Below, piece by piece: positions 34,862-44,158 of a stretch of 64,000 nt of DNA. The notes below the pieces were generated by a model that was not told the DNA's origin, did not search any database, and was given only the letters and a program-made list of their open reading frames with translations. Source of the DNA: a bacterium (GTDB taxonomy: Bacteria > Chloroflexota > Anaerolineae > Caldilineales > Caldilineaceae); NCBI GenBank assembly GCA_016124945.1, contig WGMT01000019.1, positions 1 through 64,000 of the forward strand, read 5' to 3'. Each line of letters opens with the position of its first letter. The first letter of the stretch is position 1. The translations under genes were made by a program, and so were the position numbers.

Positions 34862-35323
34862 ATGGAGATAGAAGAACTTGTGGCCGCGATCCGCAAGCAT
34901 TTTGCCTTTCTGTTCGACGATCACGGCTTTGAACTGGTTTACTGCGGATTTAACCACCTGCGCCCCGGCTACCTGCTGGTGGGGCTACAAGCGGAAACGT
35001 GCCGCATGCTCTTTGAAGTGGAAGAGAGCGAGTTCGCCCACTTGATTGGGTCCTGTACGGCGGCCTTTCATCAAGTGAACCAGCTCGCGGACGAGCCTTC
35101 TTGGTTGAGCGTGGGCTGGCTGATTGATTTCGTCCGCGGTGAAGCGCCGCAGTGGCGCGACGACGGCGACGATCCGTCGGTGGATGCGCTGCTGCGCGGC
35201 GCAGCAGAGGCGATGCGTCCTCACACGGCGGCGCTGTGCGATCTATTTACATCAATCGAGGCAATGGCGGTGTGGTATCCCCGCTATCAGGAGTACCTGT
35301 CCAATTCAATTGGGATCAAGTGA
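34862..35323 (+). CDS. Small cytoplasmic protein, candidate immunity protein
   Basis: A protein of 153 residues with an excellent TGGAGG site. It has no signal peptide or membrane segment and is acidic (DDGDDPSVD, FEVEESEF), typical of toxin inhibitors. LVAAIRKHFAFLFDDHGFELVYCGFNHLRPGYLLVGLQ resembles a pattern I have seen in uncharacterised polymorphic-toxin neighbours, but I cannot name a family. Position directly after the WXG100 toxin makes it the best immunity candidate. Confidence 0.8.
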   Translation: MEIEELVAAIRKHFAFLFDDHGFELVYCGFNHLRPGYLLVGLQAETCRMLFEVEESEFAHLIGSCTAAFHQVNQLADEPSWLSVGWLIDFVRGEAPQWRDDGDDPSVDALLRGAAEAMRPHTAALCDLFTSIEAMAVWYPRYQEYLSNSIGIK

Positions 35324-35340
35324 CATCAGAGGAACGATCT

Positions 35341-35925
35341 ATGCTAACAAGCATAAAGGCGCAGCAGCGTTGGCAGGATATCAAAAGCGAACTGGATCAA
35401 CTCGCCCAACAGGGACACGATGTGGCGATTACCTTGCGTGTGCTGCAACCGGTAGGCGGCGGCAATGAAGCGGCCGGGATGGACGCCGCCGTGGCGGTGG
35501 ACGGTCGGCCCTCGGTGCGTACTTTCTTCAACGGGGATGGAGCAACGGCGGCGCTGCTCACCGAAGTGGAGACACTGACGCTGATGGCGCTCTGCGTCCT
35601 CATAGGCAACTACATGGTCGACCAGATCAATGCGGCGGGGTCATCGCGCTGGCAGAAAGCCAACCTTTGTGCCGTCTTTGATGAGGTGAGCACCGTCACC
35701 AGTGGGCACTTTCACGTGAACGAGCAGTCGAACCGTCCGTTCCCCACAGATTATCAGGCTGCGCTCTTGCTCAACGTGGTCCGCAAGCGCGTGCAGAGAT
35801 GGAAATCTGCGCCGATTGACGCGATCAGCGCTGCCATCGAGATCGACGGCTCCTTCCACCTCTATCTGGGCGACATCTCACAGGAAGGCCAACCGGTGGA
35901 GGAAGCGACGACGTATGCGGATTGA
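35341..35925 (+). CDS. Uncharacterised type VII locus protein
   Basis: Start ATG at 35341 (GAGGAACG upstream), 17 bases after the candidate immunity gene. A protein of 194 residues. I do not recognise the family. It has an N-terminal helix, then beta-rich ITLRVLQPVGGGNEAAGMDAAVAVDGRPSVRTFFNGD, a long helix (LLTEVETLTLMALCVLIGNYMVDQI), and a C-terminal beta-strand section (AAIEIDGSFHLYLGDI). It has no signal peptide. It overlaps the next gene, which starts inside it, by 11 bases, so they are translationally coupled. It could be a second immunity protein or an adaptor between toxin secretion and the VWA-FHA protein. Confidence 0.75.
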   Translation: MLTSIKAQQRWQDIKSELDQLAQQGHDVAITLRVLQPVGGGNEAAGMDAAVAVDGRPSVRTFFNGDGATAALLTEVETLTLMALCVLIGNYMVDQINAAGSSRWQKANLCAVFDEVSTVTSGHFHVNEQSNRPFPTDYQAALLLNVVRKRVQRWKSAPIDAISAAIEIDGSFHLYLGDISQEGQPVEEATTYAD

Positions 35926-38158
35926 TGGATTGCAGTGGGCCAACCGAAAGAGACAGATCAGGCGGCGGACAGCGTTGTGGTGGCTGGCCGTCCTTGTGAT
36001 CGCGGCGATCTGGGGCGCGCCGCCACTGTTCAGTCAGGACACGTCCACCGCCATCAAGATCATCCACGTGTCGCCACAGCTGCAGGCGGATCAGATGGCG
36101 CTGAGTGTCTTCTTTCATCTAGTGGACGAAAGTGGACGTCCATTGCCTGATGCAAGCCTGCAAGGGGCCGATGTCCTCTTGTTGAGCCAGGACGGCAGCG
36201 CCACCGCACCCGTTTCGGCCACGCTGCGCAACCCGCAGACGCCGATCTACGTGGCGCTGCTCCTCGACACCAGCGGCAGTATGGTCAACGCCATGCCTGC
36301 TGTGCGCGAGGCGGCCAAGGCCATGATCGAGGCAGCGCCGCCCAACATGTCCATTGCGGTGATTCCCTTCAACGATGTGGCCGAGAGTGGGCCACTGGTT
36401 CCGTTAAGCAATTTCACCACCAACCACGGGCTGGTGCAGCGCGACATTGAGATTGTACAAGCGCAGCCGGGCGGCGCCACCTGCCTGTACAACGCGGCCT
36501 ACAACGCCATCGAGCTGCTGGAAACACAGACACCCAGCCTTGAGGCGCGACGTGCCGTGATCCTCTTCACCGATGGCCGCGATGAAATGGTCAACGGGCA
36601 GCCGTGTAGCAGACGCACCTACGCCGACGTCATCGCCCGAGCCACCACCAACCCCAACAACCTGACCCCCATCTTCACCATCGGCCTCAAAGAAGGGGCC
36701 AATCCGCGGCTGGACGAAGAAGTGCTGAGCGAGATGGCCATCGACACCAACGCCTACTATGCCATCGGCGACCGCAACGGCGTGAGCCAGCTTTTTGAAG
36801 AGATCATGGGCTATCTCAACAGCCAATGGGTGGCCTTCGCCGACGTACGCCCCCACCAGGGGATCAACCAGGCTGAATTGCGCGTGAATGTGGGCGGCGC
36901 TGTGCCACTACGCCAGGCATTCAACTTTACGTCGTCGCGTAGCTTTGTGCGTGCCGAAGAGACCATCGCCGTGCGCATCGAGAATGTGAGCCAGTTCGAC
37001 GCAACCAACCAGCGTTACCAGCTCTCACTTAGCGTGGACAACCCACGCGGCTTCGCCGAAATCGTGGTGAAGGTCATCGACCATGAGACGAACACTGGCC
37101 TCTACGATCTACGCCGTGCACCTGAGTCTACGCTGACGATCAACCTCGACGCATCCACCTTCAAACCCGATCAGGAATATCGGCTCGAACTCTACGCCTT
37201 AGACGAAACCGGCGTGCAGATCCCGTTGGCGCGGCGCAACAACGACGAGAGCACCTACAGCCACGACATTCGGGTGATCAAACATGTGCCGCCGCCGCCA
37301 CCCGCGCCCATCCAGGTGACAATCGTAGGGGCCGATGCCGATTTCCAGGCGCAGACGCTCACCCTCGATCTGCGCATTTCGGACGCAACACAGGTGGACA
37401 AGTATCAGGTCTCGGTGACCGATCCTTTGGGCACGCGTGACCAATCAGACGTGCTCGTCTTCTTCTTGCCGCCGCCGGGCCAGCCATTGCAAGTGAGGGT
37501 ACCGCTGCCGCCGCTCATCGCCCAGATCATAGCACCGCGTGAATTCTCGGCGGTAATCGACACCTGGAATAAAGCGGGCGCATTGGAAGCGCCTAGCGAA
37601 GCACTTTCGTTTGTGGCGTTGCCGCCGCCACAGCCCACATTCTGGCAGAGGATAGGGACGCAACTGCAAACCAACACAACACTCCAGATCGTGCTCGTCC
37701 TCGCGGTGGTCGGCGGGGCGTTCTGGTTTCTGTGGCCGCGCAAATCCACAAAACAGGACGAAGCGCCGCCGCCCCTGCCCATCGACCACACCGATGCCGA
37801 TATGCGCGTGCCAGGTGTGCCGATGAAGGCCACAGGCAAAGTACGTGTACGGCTCATCCGCGCACCCAACCAGAGCCAGGAGATCAACGTACTGGCCACC
37901 CAGTTGCCGGTGAAGATTGGCCGCGGCGACCACTGCAAAGTCTGCCTGCGCTACGCCACAACAGACCGTCGCATCTCACGCGAACATGCAGAGGTGCGAA
38001 TCGACAACGACTTCTTCTACCTTGTCGATCTCAACAGCGACAACGGCACTTTTGTCAGCGAAAAACGGCTCGAAGCGCACAAGCCCCTGCGCATCCAGGG
38101 GGTGACACGTGCACGTCTTGGGCCGGAAACCCTTATCGAAATCGAACCGGAACCATGA
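35915..38158 (+). CDS. Membrane protein with extracellular VWA domain and cytoplasmic FHA domain (1)
   Basis: Start ATG at 35915 (GGAGG upstream), overlapping the previous gene by 11 bases; 747 residues. A basic N-terminus and hydrophobic WLAVLVIAAIWGAPPLFSQ form a signal anchor or signal peptide. The VWA domain has an intact MIDAS (LLLDTSGSM, D118; later FTDGRDE), so it can bind Mg2+ and a ligand. Ig-like beta segments follow. A second transmembrane helix lies near residue 588 (IVLVLAVVGGAFWFLW), and a C-terminal FHA domain (about 655-745: VKIGRGDHC, DRRISREHAEVRI, DLNSDNGTFVSEKRL) should be cytoplasmic and bind phosphothreonine. It links outside ligand binding to the internal kinase/phosphatase pair. 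Confidence 0.88.
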   Translation: MRIDGLQWANRKRQIRRRTALWWLAVLVIAAIWGAPPLFSQDTSTAIKIIHVSPQLQADQMALSVFFHLVDESGRPLPDASLQGADVLLLSQDGSATAPVSATLRNPQTPIYVALLLDTSGSMVNAMPAVREAAKAMIEAAPPNMSIAVIPFNDVAESGPLVPLSNFTTNHGLVQRDIEIVQAQPGGATCLYNAAYNAIELLETQTPSLEARRAVILFTDGRDEMVNGQPCSRRTYADVIARATTNPNNLTPIFTIGLKEGANPRLDEEVLSEMAIDTNAYYAIGDRNGVSQLFEEIMGYLNSQWVAFADVRPHQGINQAELRVNVGGAVPLRQAFNFTSSRSFVRAEETIAVRIENVSQFDATNQRYQLSLSVDNPRGFAEIVVKVIDHETNTGLYDLRRAPESTLTINLDASTFKPDQEYRLELYALDETGVQIPLARRNNDESTYSHDIRVIKHVPPPPPAPIQVTIVGADADFQAQTLTLDLRISDATQVDKYQVSVTDPLGTRDQSDVLVFFLPPPGQPLQVRVPLPPLIAQIIAPREFSAVIDTWNKAGALEAPSEALSFVALPPPQPTFWQRIGTQLQTNTTLQIVLVLAVVGGAFWFLWPRKSTKQDEAPPPLPIDHTDADMRVPGVPMKATGKVRVRLIRAPNQSQEINVLATQLPVKIGRGDHCKVCLRYATTDRRISREHAEVRIDNDFFYLVDLNSDNGTFVSEKRLEAHKPLRIQGVTRARLGPETLIEIEPEP

Positions 38159-40275
38159 CCATGCGAATCTATCGGCGTCTGCTTTTTGGCATCTTCCTCT
38201 TCGGATTGGGCACACTGTTGCTGGGGACAGCCCCGCGCCTGTGGGCGCAAGAGACCGTTGATCAAAACATCCTCGGCCCCGTGGATTGCGAGTCGGACTT
38301 TCCCACGTGCCAGTTGCGCTTCTTTCACCCGCAACTGGCCGAGGAGATCGACGCCGCCGATCTGTTGCTGCGCGTAGACGGCGAACCGACGGCGATTATC
38401 TCGGCGACGCGCAGCGAACAACCGCTGCACGTCCTCTTCGTCCTCGACGCTCCGCAGGTGATCCGCCAGGGAGGTATCCCAACGCGCTTCAAAGACGCCG
38501 TGATCGACCTACACGAGTGGTTCGAGGCCGGTGGTTCCGTGGAACTGCTGCAAAAGGACTCGTGGGCGGCCTACATGATCGGGGCCGCTACAGCCGACGA
38601 TCTGGCGCCGATTGCTGAATGGCAGCGCGGCAACTACGGCGGCTTCCGCAACACAGTCGTCCCTTTCGTAGAGGGTTTGCCTGCCGGTGGGCCGACGACT
38701 ACGTCTCTTTTTGGCCCACTACGCGCCGCTGTGGAGAGCTTCCCTGACGGCGATGGACGGCGGGTGATCGTCCTCTTTTCGGATGGGTTTGACCGCATCG
38801 AAGCAGATCGTGAGGCGGTGATTCAGGCGGCGCTGGCGCAGGACGTTCGCATCTTCACAGTGCTGCATTGGGCAGGCGGCGGCGCAGTGGCGGAGGAGAA
38901 CCTGCGTACACTGGCTGCACGCACCGGGGGCCAATTCGCCAACCTTACCACCACATCTGACCTAACGCCATTCTGGCAGGCGTTGCGAACCATGCACTAC
39001 CCGGCTTTGGTGACATTCCCCATGCCCACCGGCGCGCCGCAACGTCTGGCGTTGACGCTGTCGACGGCAGACGGCGACACGTTGACCGAAGCGGCAGAGT
39101 TCCCGCGCGTCAATATCCCCGCGCCGGCGGCACCGGTGTTGACGGTCAACGGGCAGGCCGGGGATCGGGTCACCATTCCCGCCGACGCCGAGACGTTGCA
39201 GATCGAACTGAGTTTGTCCACCGAAGACGGGCGCGACGCCGCTGAACGCATCACCGCAGTTGAGTATGCGTTCGGCGACGAGCGTTTCTTACAGTCTACG
39301 CCCCCCTTCACGGCTTACACACTGTCGCTGGCCGAATCGCGATTAGGCGAAGCGCCCCGCTCCCTGATCGCCTACGTCACCGACAAGTACGGCAGTGTCA
39401 TCGTTCGCTCGGCGCCGATCAACATTGGGCGCGAGTTGCCGCCAACACCCACGCCGGAACCGACGCCAACAGCAACGCCCACCCCTGAACCAACCGCCAC
39501 AACGCCTGCCGAGGCCGCGCCGACAAGCGCGCCCACGGTTGTGAGCACGCTGGAAGCTGTACCTGTCGCCGCCGATCAGGGAGACGCCGCTGCGCCGCCG
39601 ACACTTTCCGGCCAGGGTGTCCAGCGTCTCCTCGACACGGCGACGGGGCAGTTGCTCTCGTTGCGTGTACAGTGGGGGTTGACACAGCTTTCGCCCGAGA
39701 TCTTCCTGGGTGGTGTGGTGGGGCTGCCACTGTTGCTGCTCGTGCTGCTCGGCGTTTTGATTGGACGCCGCCCACGGCGCACGCCGCCCCCGTCTATGCA
39801 GGGTCATTGGACCGATTCCGGCGACGCCACTCAACCCGCCGAAATGGACGACGCCACCAATCCGGCAGTCGATATTTTCGCCAGTGCTACGCTGGTGTTG
39901 GAGCGAGGCGGGGCGGAGTTGCCACGCGAGATCGCCCTCTTCCCTATTCAGCAGGTCAACGGTGAAATCAAATATGAGTGGAAGTTGGGGCGCAGCGGTG
40001 CCTACAGCGATTATGTCATCGACGACCGCGATCGCCGTGTCTCCAAGTTACATGCCACCATCATCGAAAGCAACAATCAGTTCTTCATCCGCGATGAAGG
40101 GTCGGCAGGCGGCACCTACGTGAACCGCAAAAAGCTGACACCGCGCGAGCCTGTGCTGATTGCCAACGGTGATCTGATCAACTTCAACACCGTCACCTAC
40201 AAATTTGTCTTAGAAGACGAGACGGGCATGCGAGCCCGAAGCGAAGACGACACCGACGTCACCGAACCAGGGTAG
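38155..40275 (+). CDS. Membrane protein with VWA-like domain and cytoplasmic FHA domain (2)
   Basis: Start ATG at 38155, overlapping the previous stop by four bases (ATGA); a second ATG two codons on is equally possible. It has 706 residues and a signal peptide (MTMRIYRRLLFGIFLF...LWAQ). The VWA-like domain lacks the MIDAS Ser residues (FVLDAPQVI in place of DxSxS), though FSDGFDR remains, so metal binding may be lost. An Ig-like domain, a Pro/Thr stalk and a transmembrane helix (about 516-540) lead to a C-terminal FHA domain (WKLGRSGAYSDYVI, RRVSKLHATIIESNNQF, GGTYVNRKKL). It is a diverged partner of the preceding protein; the active/degenerate pair may form a heteromer. Confidence 0.87.
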   Translation: MTMRIYRRLLFGIFLFGLGTLLLGTAPRLWAQETVDQNILGPVDCESDFPTCQLRFFHPQLAEEIDAADLLLRVDGEPTAIISATRSEQPLHVLFVLDAPQVIRQGGIPTRFKDAVIDLHEWFEAGGSVELLQKDSWAAYMIGAATADDLAPIAEWQRGNYGGFRNTVVPFVEGLPAGGPTTTSLFGPLRAAVESFPDGDGRRVIVLFSDGFDRIEADREAVIQAALAQDVRIFTVLHWAGGGAVAEENLRTLAARTGGQFANLTTTSDLTPFWQALRTMHYPALVTFPMPTGAPQRLALTLSTADGDTLTEAAEFPRVNIPAPAAPVLTVNGQAGDRVTIPADAETLQIELSLSTEDGRDAAERITAVEYAFGDERFLQSTPPFTAYTLSLAESRLGEAPRSLIAYVTDKYGSVIVRSAPINIGRELPPTPTPEPTPTATPTPEPTATTPAEAAPTSAPTVVSTLEAVPVAADQGDAAAPPTLSGQGVQRLLDTATGQLLSLRVQWGLTQLSPEIFLGGVVGLPLLLLVLLGVLIGRRPRRTPPPSMQGHWTDSGDATQPAEMDDATNPAVDIFASATLVLERGGAELPREIALFPIQQVNGEIKYEWKLGRSGAYSDYVIDDRDRRVSKLHATIIESNNQFFIRDEGSAGGTYVNRKKLTPREPVLIANGDLINFNTVTYKFVLEDETGMRARSEDDTDVTEPG

Positions 40276-40340
40276 ACGACGGCGCTCGATCACAGGTTTG
40301 TCATCACAAACAATTCATCACCACAAGTAGGATCAACTGC

Positions 40341-42338
40341 ATGTCGGGCAAAGAAGTCCAATCTCAGAGCGCCGATTTTGGTTCGCCCCACTACCGGCGC
40401 ATCCAATATCTCACAGAAACGATGATGTCGGAGATCTGGCTTGCCCAGCGCCAGGACGGTTCGCAGGTGATCGCGAAATTCGCCATCGTAGACGAGATGA
40501 AGCTTGCCGCCAAGATGCGCATGAACAGCGACAAGAACGATCTACCGAACATTGAGCGCTTTATGCAGCAGCAGGCAGAGATGGTGCGCAACTTCCTCGA
40601 TAACAATCGGGGCGCGATCCAGGCGCGCATTGTGGCCAATCAACAGGCGATTCGGAACGAAGCCGAACAGTGGCGCGCCCTGCAAAGCCCTGGGCACCCT
40701 GGCATTGTCCAGCTCTATCCGGTGAACGAGGGCAGCAGCACCGCGCCGGAATATTTCGGCCAGTCGACGCTGCCGGGCAACCCCAACTATCTTCTGGTGG
40801 AATACCTACGCGGGGGATCACTGCGCACCCTCGTGGCCGAAGAGAAGGGCCTTACCGTCGAGCGCGCCACCGAGATGCTCCAGATCACCGGTGAGATTCT
40901 GGCGTACATCCACGACCGGCGTTTCGCACACCTGGACATCAAACCGAGTAACATTGTCTTTCGCTACCCACCCAGTAGCAAAAGTTCGCTGCGTCAGGCG
41001 GAACCGATTCTGATCGATTTCGGCATCGCCGGTAGAATCGGCATGCCGGGGGGTGAATCGCGATCGGATCACTGGTCTGAAAAAAGCCGGGTGGTGCGCA
41101 CAGATGCCAAAGGACGCCCCATTATTCACCAGGGTATGGACATCTACTCGTTGGGGTTGATGGTGCGCTACATGCTCACCGGCAAATACCCGCCACCCAT
41201 CTCCGAAGTGAAGGATCTATCGCAGGTCTATCCTCCGATCAAGATGGACGACCTTTCATTTGCAGCCAAGCTGCCCAAAGCGGCGCGCCAGCAGATCGTC
41301 GACGAATTTAACACCTTCGGCGAACTCTGTCTGGTTGATCAGCGTGAAAAAAGGCCGACAACGGCGCAGATCGCCAGGCTGGCCGGCTACGTACAGAACG
41401 CAATCGCGCAACCGCTGCGGACACCTGTGCGCCAGGGTGCGTTCTGGGTGACGGCAGGCATGCTGATTGGCCTGGTGTTGCTGGCGGCGATCTTCTTCGT
41501 TCCCGGTCTTGGGGTCGCGCCCACAGATCCAACAACTGTGGCCTCACCCACCGCGGCAAGTGTTGCGACAAGTGTTGCAGCAGCCGATCCGTCGCCCACA
41601 CCCGCGGAAACGAGTACAGCACCGCCGCAAGAGACGGAGGCACCTGCGGTAGCGCCGACAGCCACGCCACAGGCTGAGGCGACGTCAACCGATCCCCCTG
41701 CGGAGACCGTAGCGTCGCCACCTGCCACAGAGACGCCGCGCCCATCGCCCACAGAAACGACTGCGCCAACAGCCGAACCGACGTCACCACCCACGACGCC
41801 ACCCACGTCAACACCGCTGCCCACAGCCGCAGCCACCGAAGTCCCTACGGCCACTTCAGCGCCAACGCGCCCGCCGACACCTGTGCCCACGCGTCCCCCG
41901 GTTACGCCGACGCCACAGTTCACCTATGCCACTATCACCGAGTTGCGCAACGAGAGCGGATCCATGTGCGGAAGCACCTGGCAGTTTAAAGTCAATCTCT
42001 CGTGGACGGTGGATGCACGCTACACGCTGCCACCCGGCTACGGGTACGACCTGTTGGTGTGGACGCCGGACAAGCCTGGTGAAAACCCATTCACAACGCC
42101 GGGCATCATAAACGCGTCGCGCAACACGTCGGTTGAACTGGATGTGCAGAGCCTGACCGCGCAGAATCGGAATCCCCAGCTCATGCATGCTATCGGGGTG
42201 ATGCTCGTCAGGTTGCCCACGGCAACCACGGGCTACGAGCGTCTGCATTTTATGGGGCCAGCCAACTGCACTTTCCGCTTTCAAGCGGGCGGAAGCCAGT
42301 CAATGCGCATCCCGCAGGAAGGACACAACACACAATGA
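40341..42338 (+). CDS. Ser/Thr protein kinase with TM helix and stalked ectodomain (PknB-like)
   Basis: A protein of 665 residues. The kinase domain spans about 15-340. Lys46 (VIAKFA), catalytic Asp199 in HLDIKPSN (197-204), and Asp226 of the DFG (LIDFGIAG) are all present, so it should be active, unlike the pseudokinase at 20.4 kb. An insertion of about 40 residues follows Lys46 and precedes the alpha-C Glu. A transmembrane helix (about 366-390) separates it from a 130-residue Pro/Thr/Ala stalk and a C-terminal ectodomain that includes DLLVWTPDKPGENPF. It probably phosphorylates Thr residues read by the locus's FHA domains. The PP2C gene overlaps its stop by four bases. Confidence 0.92.
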   Translation: MSGKEVQSQSADFGSPHYRRIQYLTETMMSEIWLAQRQDGSQVIAKFAIVDEMKLAAKMRMNSDKNDLPNIERFMQQQAEMVRNFLDNNRGAIQARIVANQQAIRNEAEQWRALQSPGHPGIVQLYPVNEGSSTAPEYFGQSTLPGNPNYLLVEYLRGGSLRTLVAEEKGLTVERATEMLQITGEILAYIHDRRFAHLDIKPSNIVFRYPPSSKSSLRQAEPILIDFGIAGRIGMPGGESRSDHWSEKSRVVRTDAKGRPIIHQGMDIYSLGLMVRYMLTGKYPPPISEVKDLSQVYPPIKMDDLSFAAKLPKAARQQIVDEFNTFGELCLVDQREKRPTTAQIARLAGYVQNAIAQPLRTPVRQGAFWVTAGMLIGLVLLAAIFFVPGLGVAPTDPTTVASPTAASVATSVAAADPSPTPAETSTAPPQETEAPAVAPTATPQAEATSTDPPAETVASPPATETPRPSPTETTAPTAEPTSPPTTPPTSTPLPTAAATEVPTATSAPTRPPTPVPTRPPVTPTPQFTYATITELRNESGSMCGSTWQFKVNLSWTVDARYTLPPGYGYDLLVWTPDKPGENPFTTPGIINASRNTSVELDVQSLTAQNRNPQLMHAIGVMLVRLPTATTGYERLHFMGPANCTFRFQAGGSQSMRIPQEGHNTQ

Positions 42339-44116
42339 CAACGCCACAGCCTTTCTTGCGTCCCGGCGTCAGCTCGAACGAGGGCGCACTGGGGAAATCA
42401 AATGAAGATGCCTACACCGTCTTCAAGCTGGGGCCAGGACATTGGGAAGATACGCCGGAGCGTTCCATCTACGTGGCAGCGGTGGCCGATGGCGTCACCA
42501 GTAAAACGGGTGGGGCCAGGGCCAGCAAAATTGCCGTGGAGACGATTGCCCAGGTGCTTAAGGGCAAAGCGGATCTGGTGAACGCCTCGGCGGAACGGCT
42601 GGAAGTGGAGATCCAACAGGTGATCCACGAGGCTGTCTTCCATGCCAACGAGGAGATCCGCAAAATCGCCCGGCAACATGCCGACCTGGGCAGTATGAGC
42701 ACCACCATTGTCATTGCCGTGGTGGCAGGGCAGCGTCTCTACCTTGCCCACTTAGGTGACAGCCGCGCCTACCTGATCCGCAACGGTCAGATCCACCGCC
42801 TAACGGTGGATCACACCTGGGTGCAAGAAGTGCTCGATCAAGGCACAATGAGCGAGGCTGAGGTGAAAGCGCACCCCAACCGCAATGTGATCCAGCGCTA
42901 CCTGGGCATCCGCGATCAGGTGGACGTTGATCAGCGCATCGTGGCGCCGGGCAGCTATGAGCGGGGCACGGCGCGTGAATATGTCCCCTCCATTCCGCTG
43001 CACAAGGGCGACATCCTCTTGCTCTGCTCCGACGGCCAGGTGGAAAAGGTGACGGATCAGGAGATTCTCGCCGCCATCCACGCCAATCGCCATCGGCCCC
43101 AAAAGGCCGCCGACAAGTTGATCCAGTTGGCCCTCGCCCAACAGGAGACAGACAACATCACCGCGTTGATCCTGGCGATGGCCGGCGGCGCAGGTGGGTG
43201 GATGCGCTACGCCGGCTGGGGTTTGGCGCTGGCTTCCCTGCTGCTGCTCGTAGCCTTGATTGCCAGTTTCTTGGGTGGACGTGGCAACGCCGACGTGGGA
43301 GATGGGTCGAACACGCCAGCAGTGGTGGCTGTTGCAGCGGAGCCCACACCCACCCCGTCACCGGTAGAGCGTGGAGAAGCAACAACCGAAGTGACCGCGT
43401 CCGCGCCTGTCGCCACCGCGCCGCCAAGCCCAACGGAGACGCCTTTGCCTGAGTCGACTGAGGTGGCAACGTCGGCGCCCTCGCCTGAAGCGACGCCCTC
43501 GCCTGAGCCAACGGCATCACCGCTGCCCACAGAAGCGCCGCCCACCGAGACGTCGGCGCCTACGTCCACTCCGCTGCCTACGTCTACCCCTCTACCGACG
43601 GCCACGCCAACGGCGGTGCCAACCCTACGCCCACCCACACCTACGCCGGCACCTGCAAGCGCGCCCGCTGCCACCGCCACAACCGCGCCGGTGACAGCGC
43701 CCACATCTGCGCCGCCGGCAGCGCAGGACCACAGCGTGGTGCTACTCTCCCCGCCAGACCGTGAAAACGGTCATGGGGTACGCAGCTTCACCTGGCAGCC
43801 GAATTTTCAACTGGCGCCAGGGCAAGCGTTTGAGGTTGTCTTCTGGCGCAATGGGGAGAATCCGTTTGGCGTCCTCGCCCCAGTGCAGGGGACGGAGGCC
43901 AGGATAGACCTGACGGCGCTGTACAATCTTCAGCGTCTGGCGCAGGGAGAGTATCAGTGGAGCGTCTTCCTGGTGATAGCGGAACCATACGAGCGGATAC
44001 AAATGCTTAACGAGGGCCGGCGCTTCACCTTTGAACCACCTGCGAGTGCGCCGCCACCGACACAGCCGCCTACACCGGTGCCTACACCCACGGCTGCCGG
44101 CGGAAATGAGCGGTAG
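42335..44116 (+). CDS. PP2C-type Ser/Thr phosphatase with TM helix and stalked ectodomain
   Basis: It starts in an ATGA overlap with the kinase gene, so the two are coupled. A protein of 593 residues. PP2C motifs are complete: SNEDAY, VADGVTSKTGGARAS (metal Asp), AHLGDSRAYLIR, LCSDGQVEKV, ETDNITALIL. A transmembrane helix (about 288-312) leads to a Pro/Thr stalk and an ectodomain with FEVVFWRNGENPFG, resembling the kinase's ectodomain. It should reverse the kinase's phosphorylation (PrpC/Stp-like). A sensor domain on a PP2C is unusual and suggests that both enzymes read the same or paired external signals. Confidence 0.93.
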   Translation: MTTPQPFLRPGVSSNEGALGKSNEDAYTVFKLGPGHWEDTPERSIYVAAVADGVTSKTGGARASKIAVETIAQVLKGKADLVNASAERLEVEIQQVIHEAVFHANEEIRKIARQHADLGSMSTTIVIAVVAGQRLYLAHLGDSRAYLIRNGQIHRLTVDHTWVQEVLDQGTMSEAEVKAHPNRNVIQRYLGIRDQVDVDQRIVAPGSYERGTAREYVPSIPLHKGDILLLCSDGQVEKVTDQEILAAIHANRHRPQKAADKLIQLALAQQETDNITALILAMAGGAGGWMRYAGWGLALASLLLLVALIASFLGGRGNADVGDGSNTPAVVAVAAEPTPTPSPVERGEATTEVTASAPVATAPPSPTETPLPESTEVATSAPSPEATPSPEPTASPLPTEAPPTETSAPTSTPLPTSTPLPTATPTAVPTLRPPTPTPAPASAPAATATTAPVTAPTSAPPAAQDHSVVLLSPPDRENGHGVRSFTWQPNFQLAPGQAFEVVFWRNGENPFGVLAPVQGTEARIDLTALYNLQRLAQGEYQWSVFLVIAEPYERIQMLNEGRRFTFEPPASAPPPTQPPTPVPTPTAAGGNER

Positions 44117-44158
44117 CGAATCAACCAGGAAGGAACCACCGAGCGTTTAGGAGAGATC

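Noticed and set aside
37732..38154. Upstream extension of the second VWA-FHA gene
   Set aside because: It is an alternative-frame shadow of the preceding FHA domain; the signal peptide begins at 38155.
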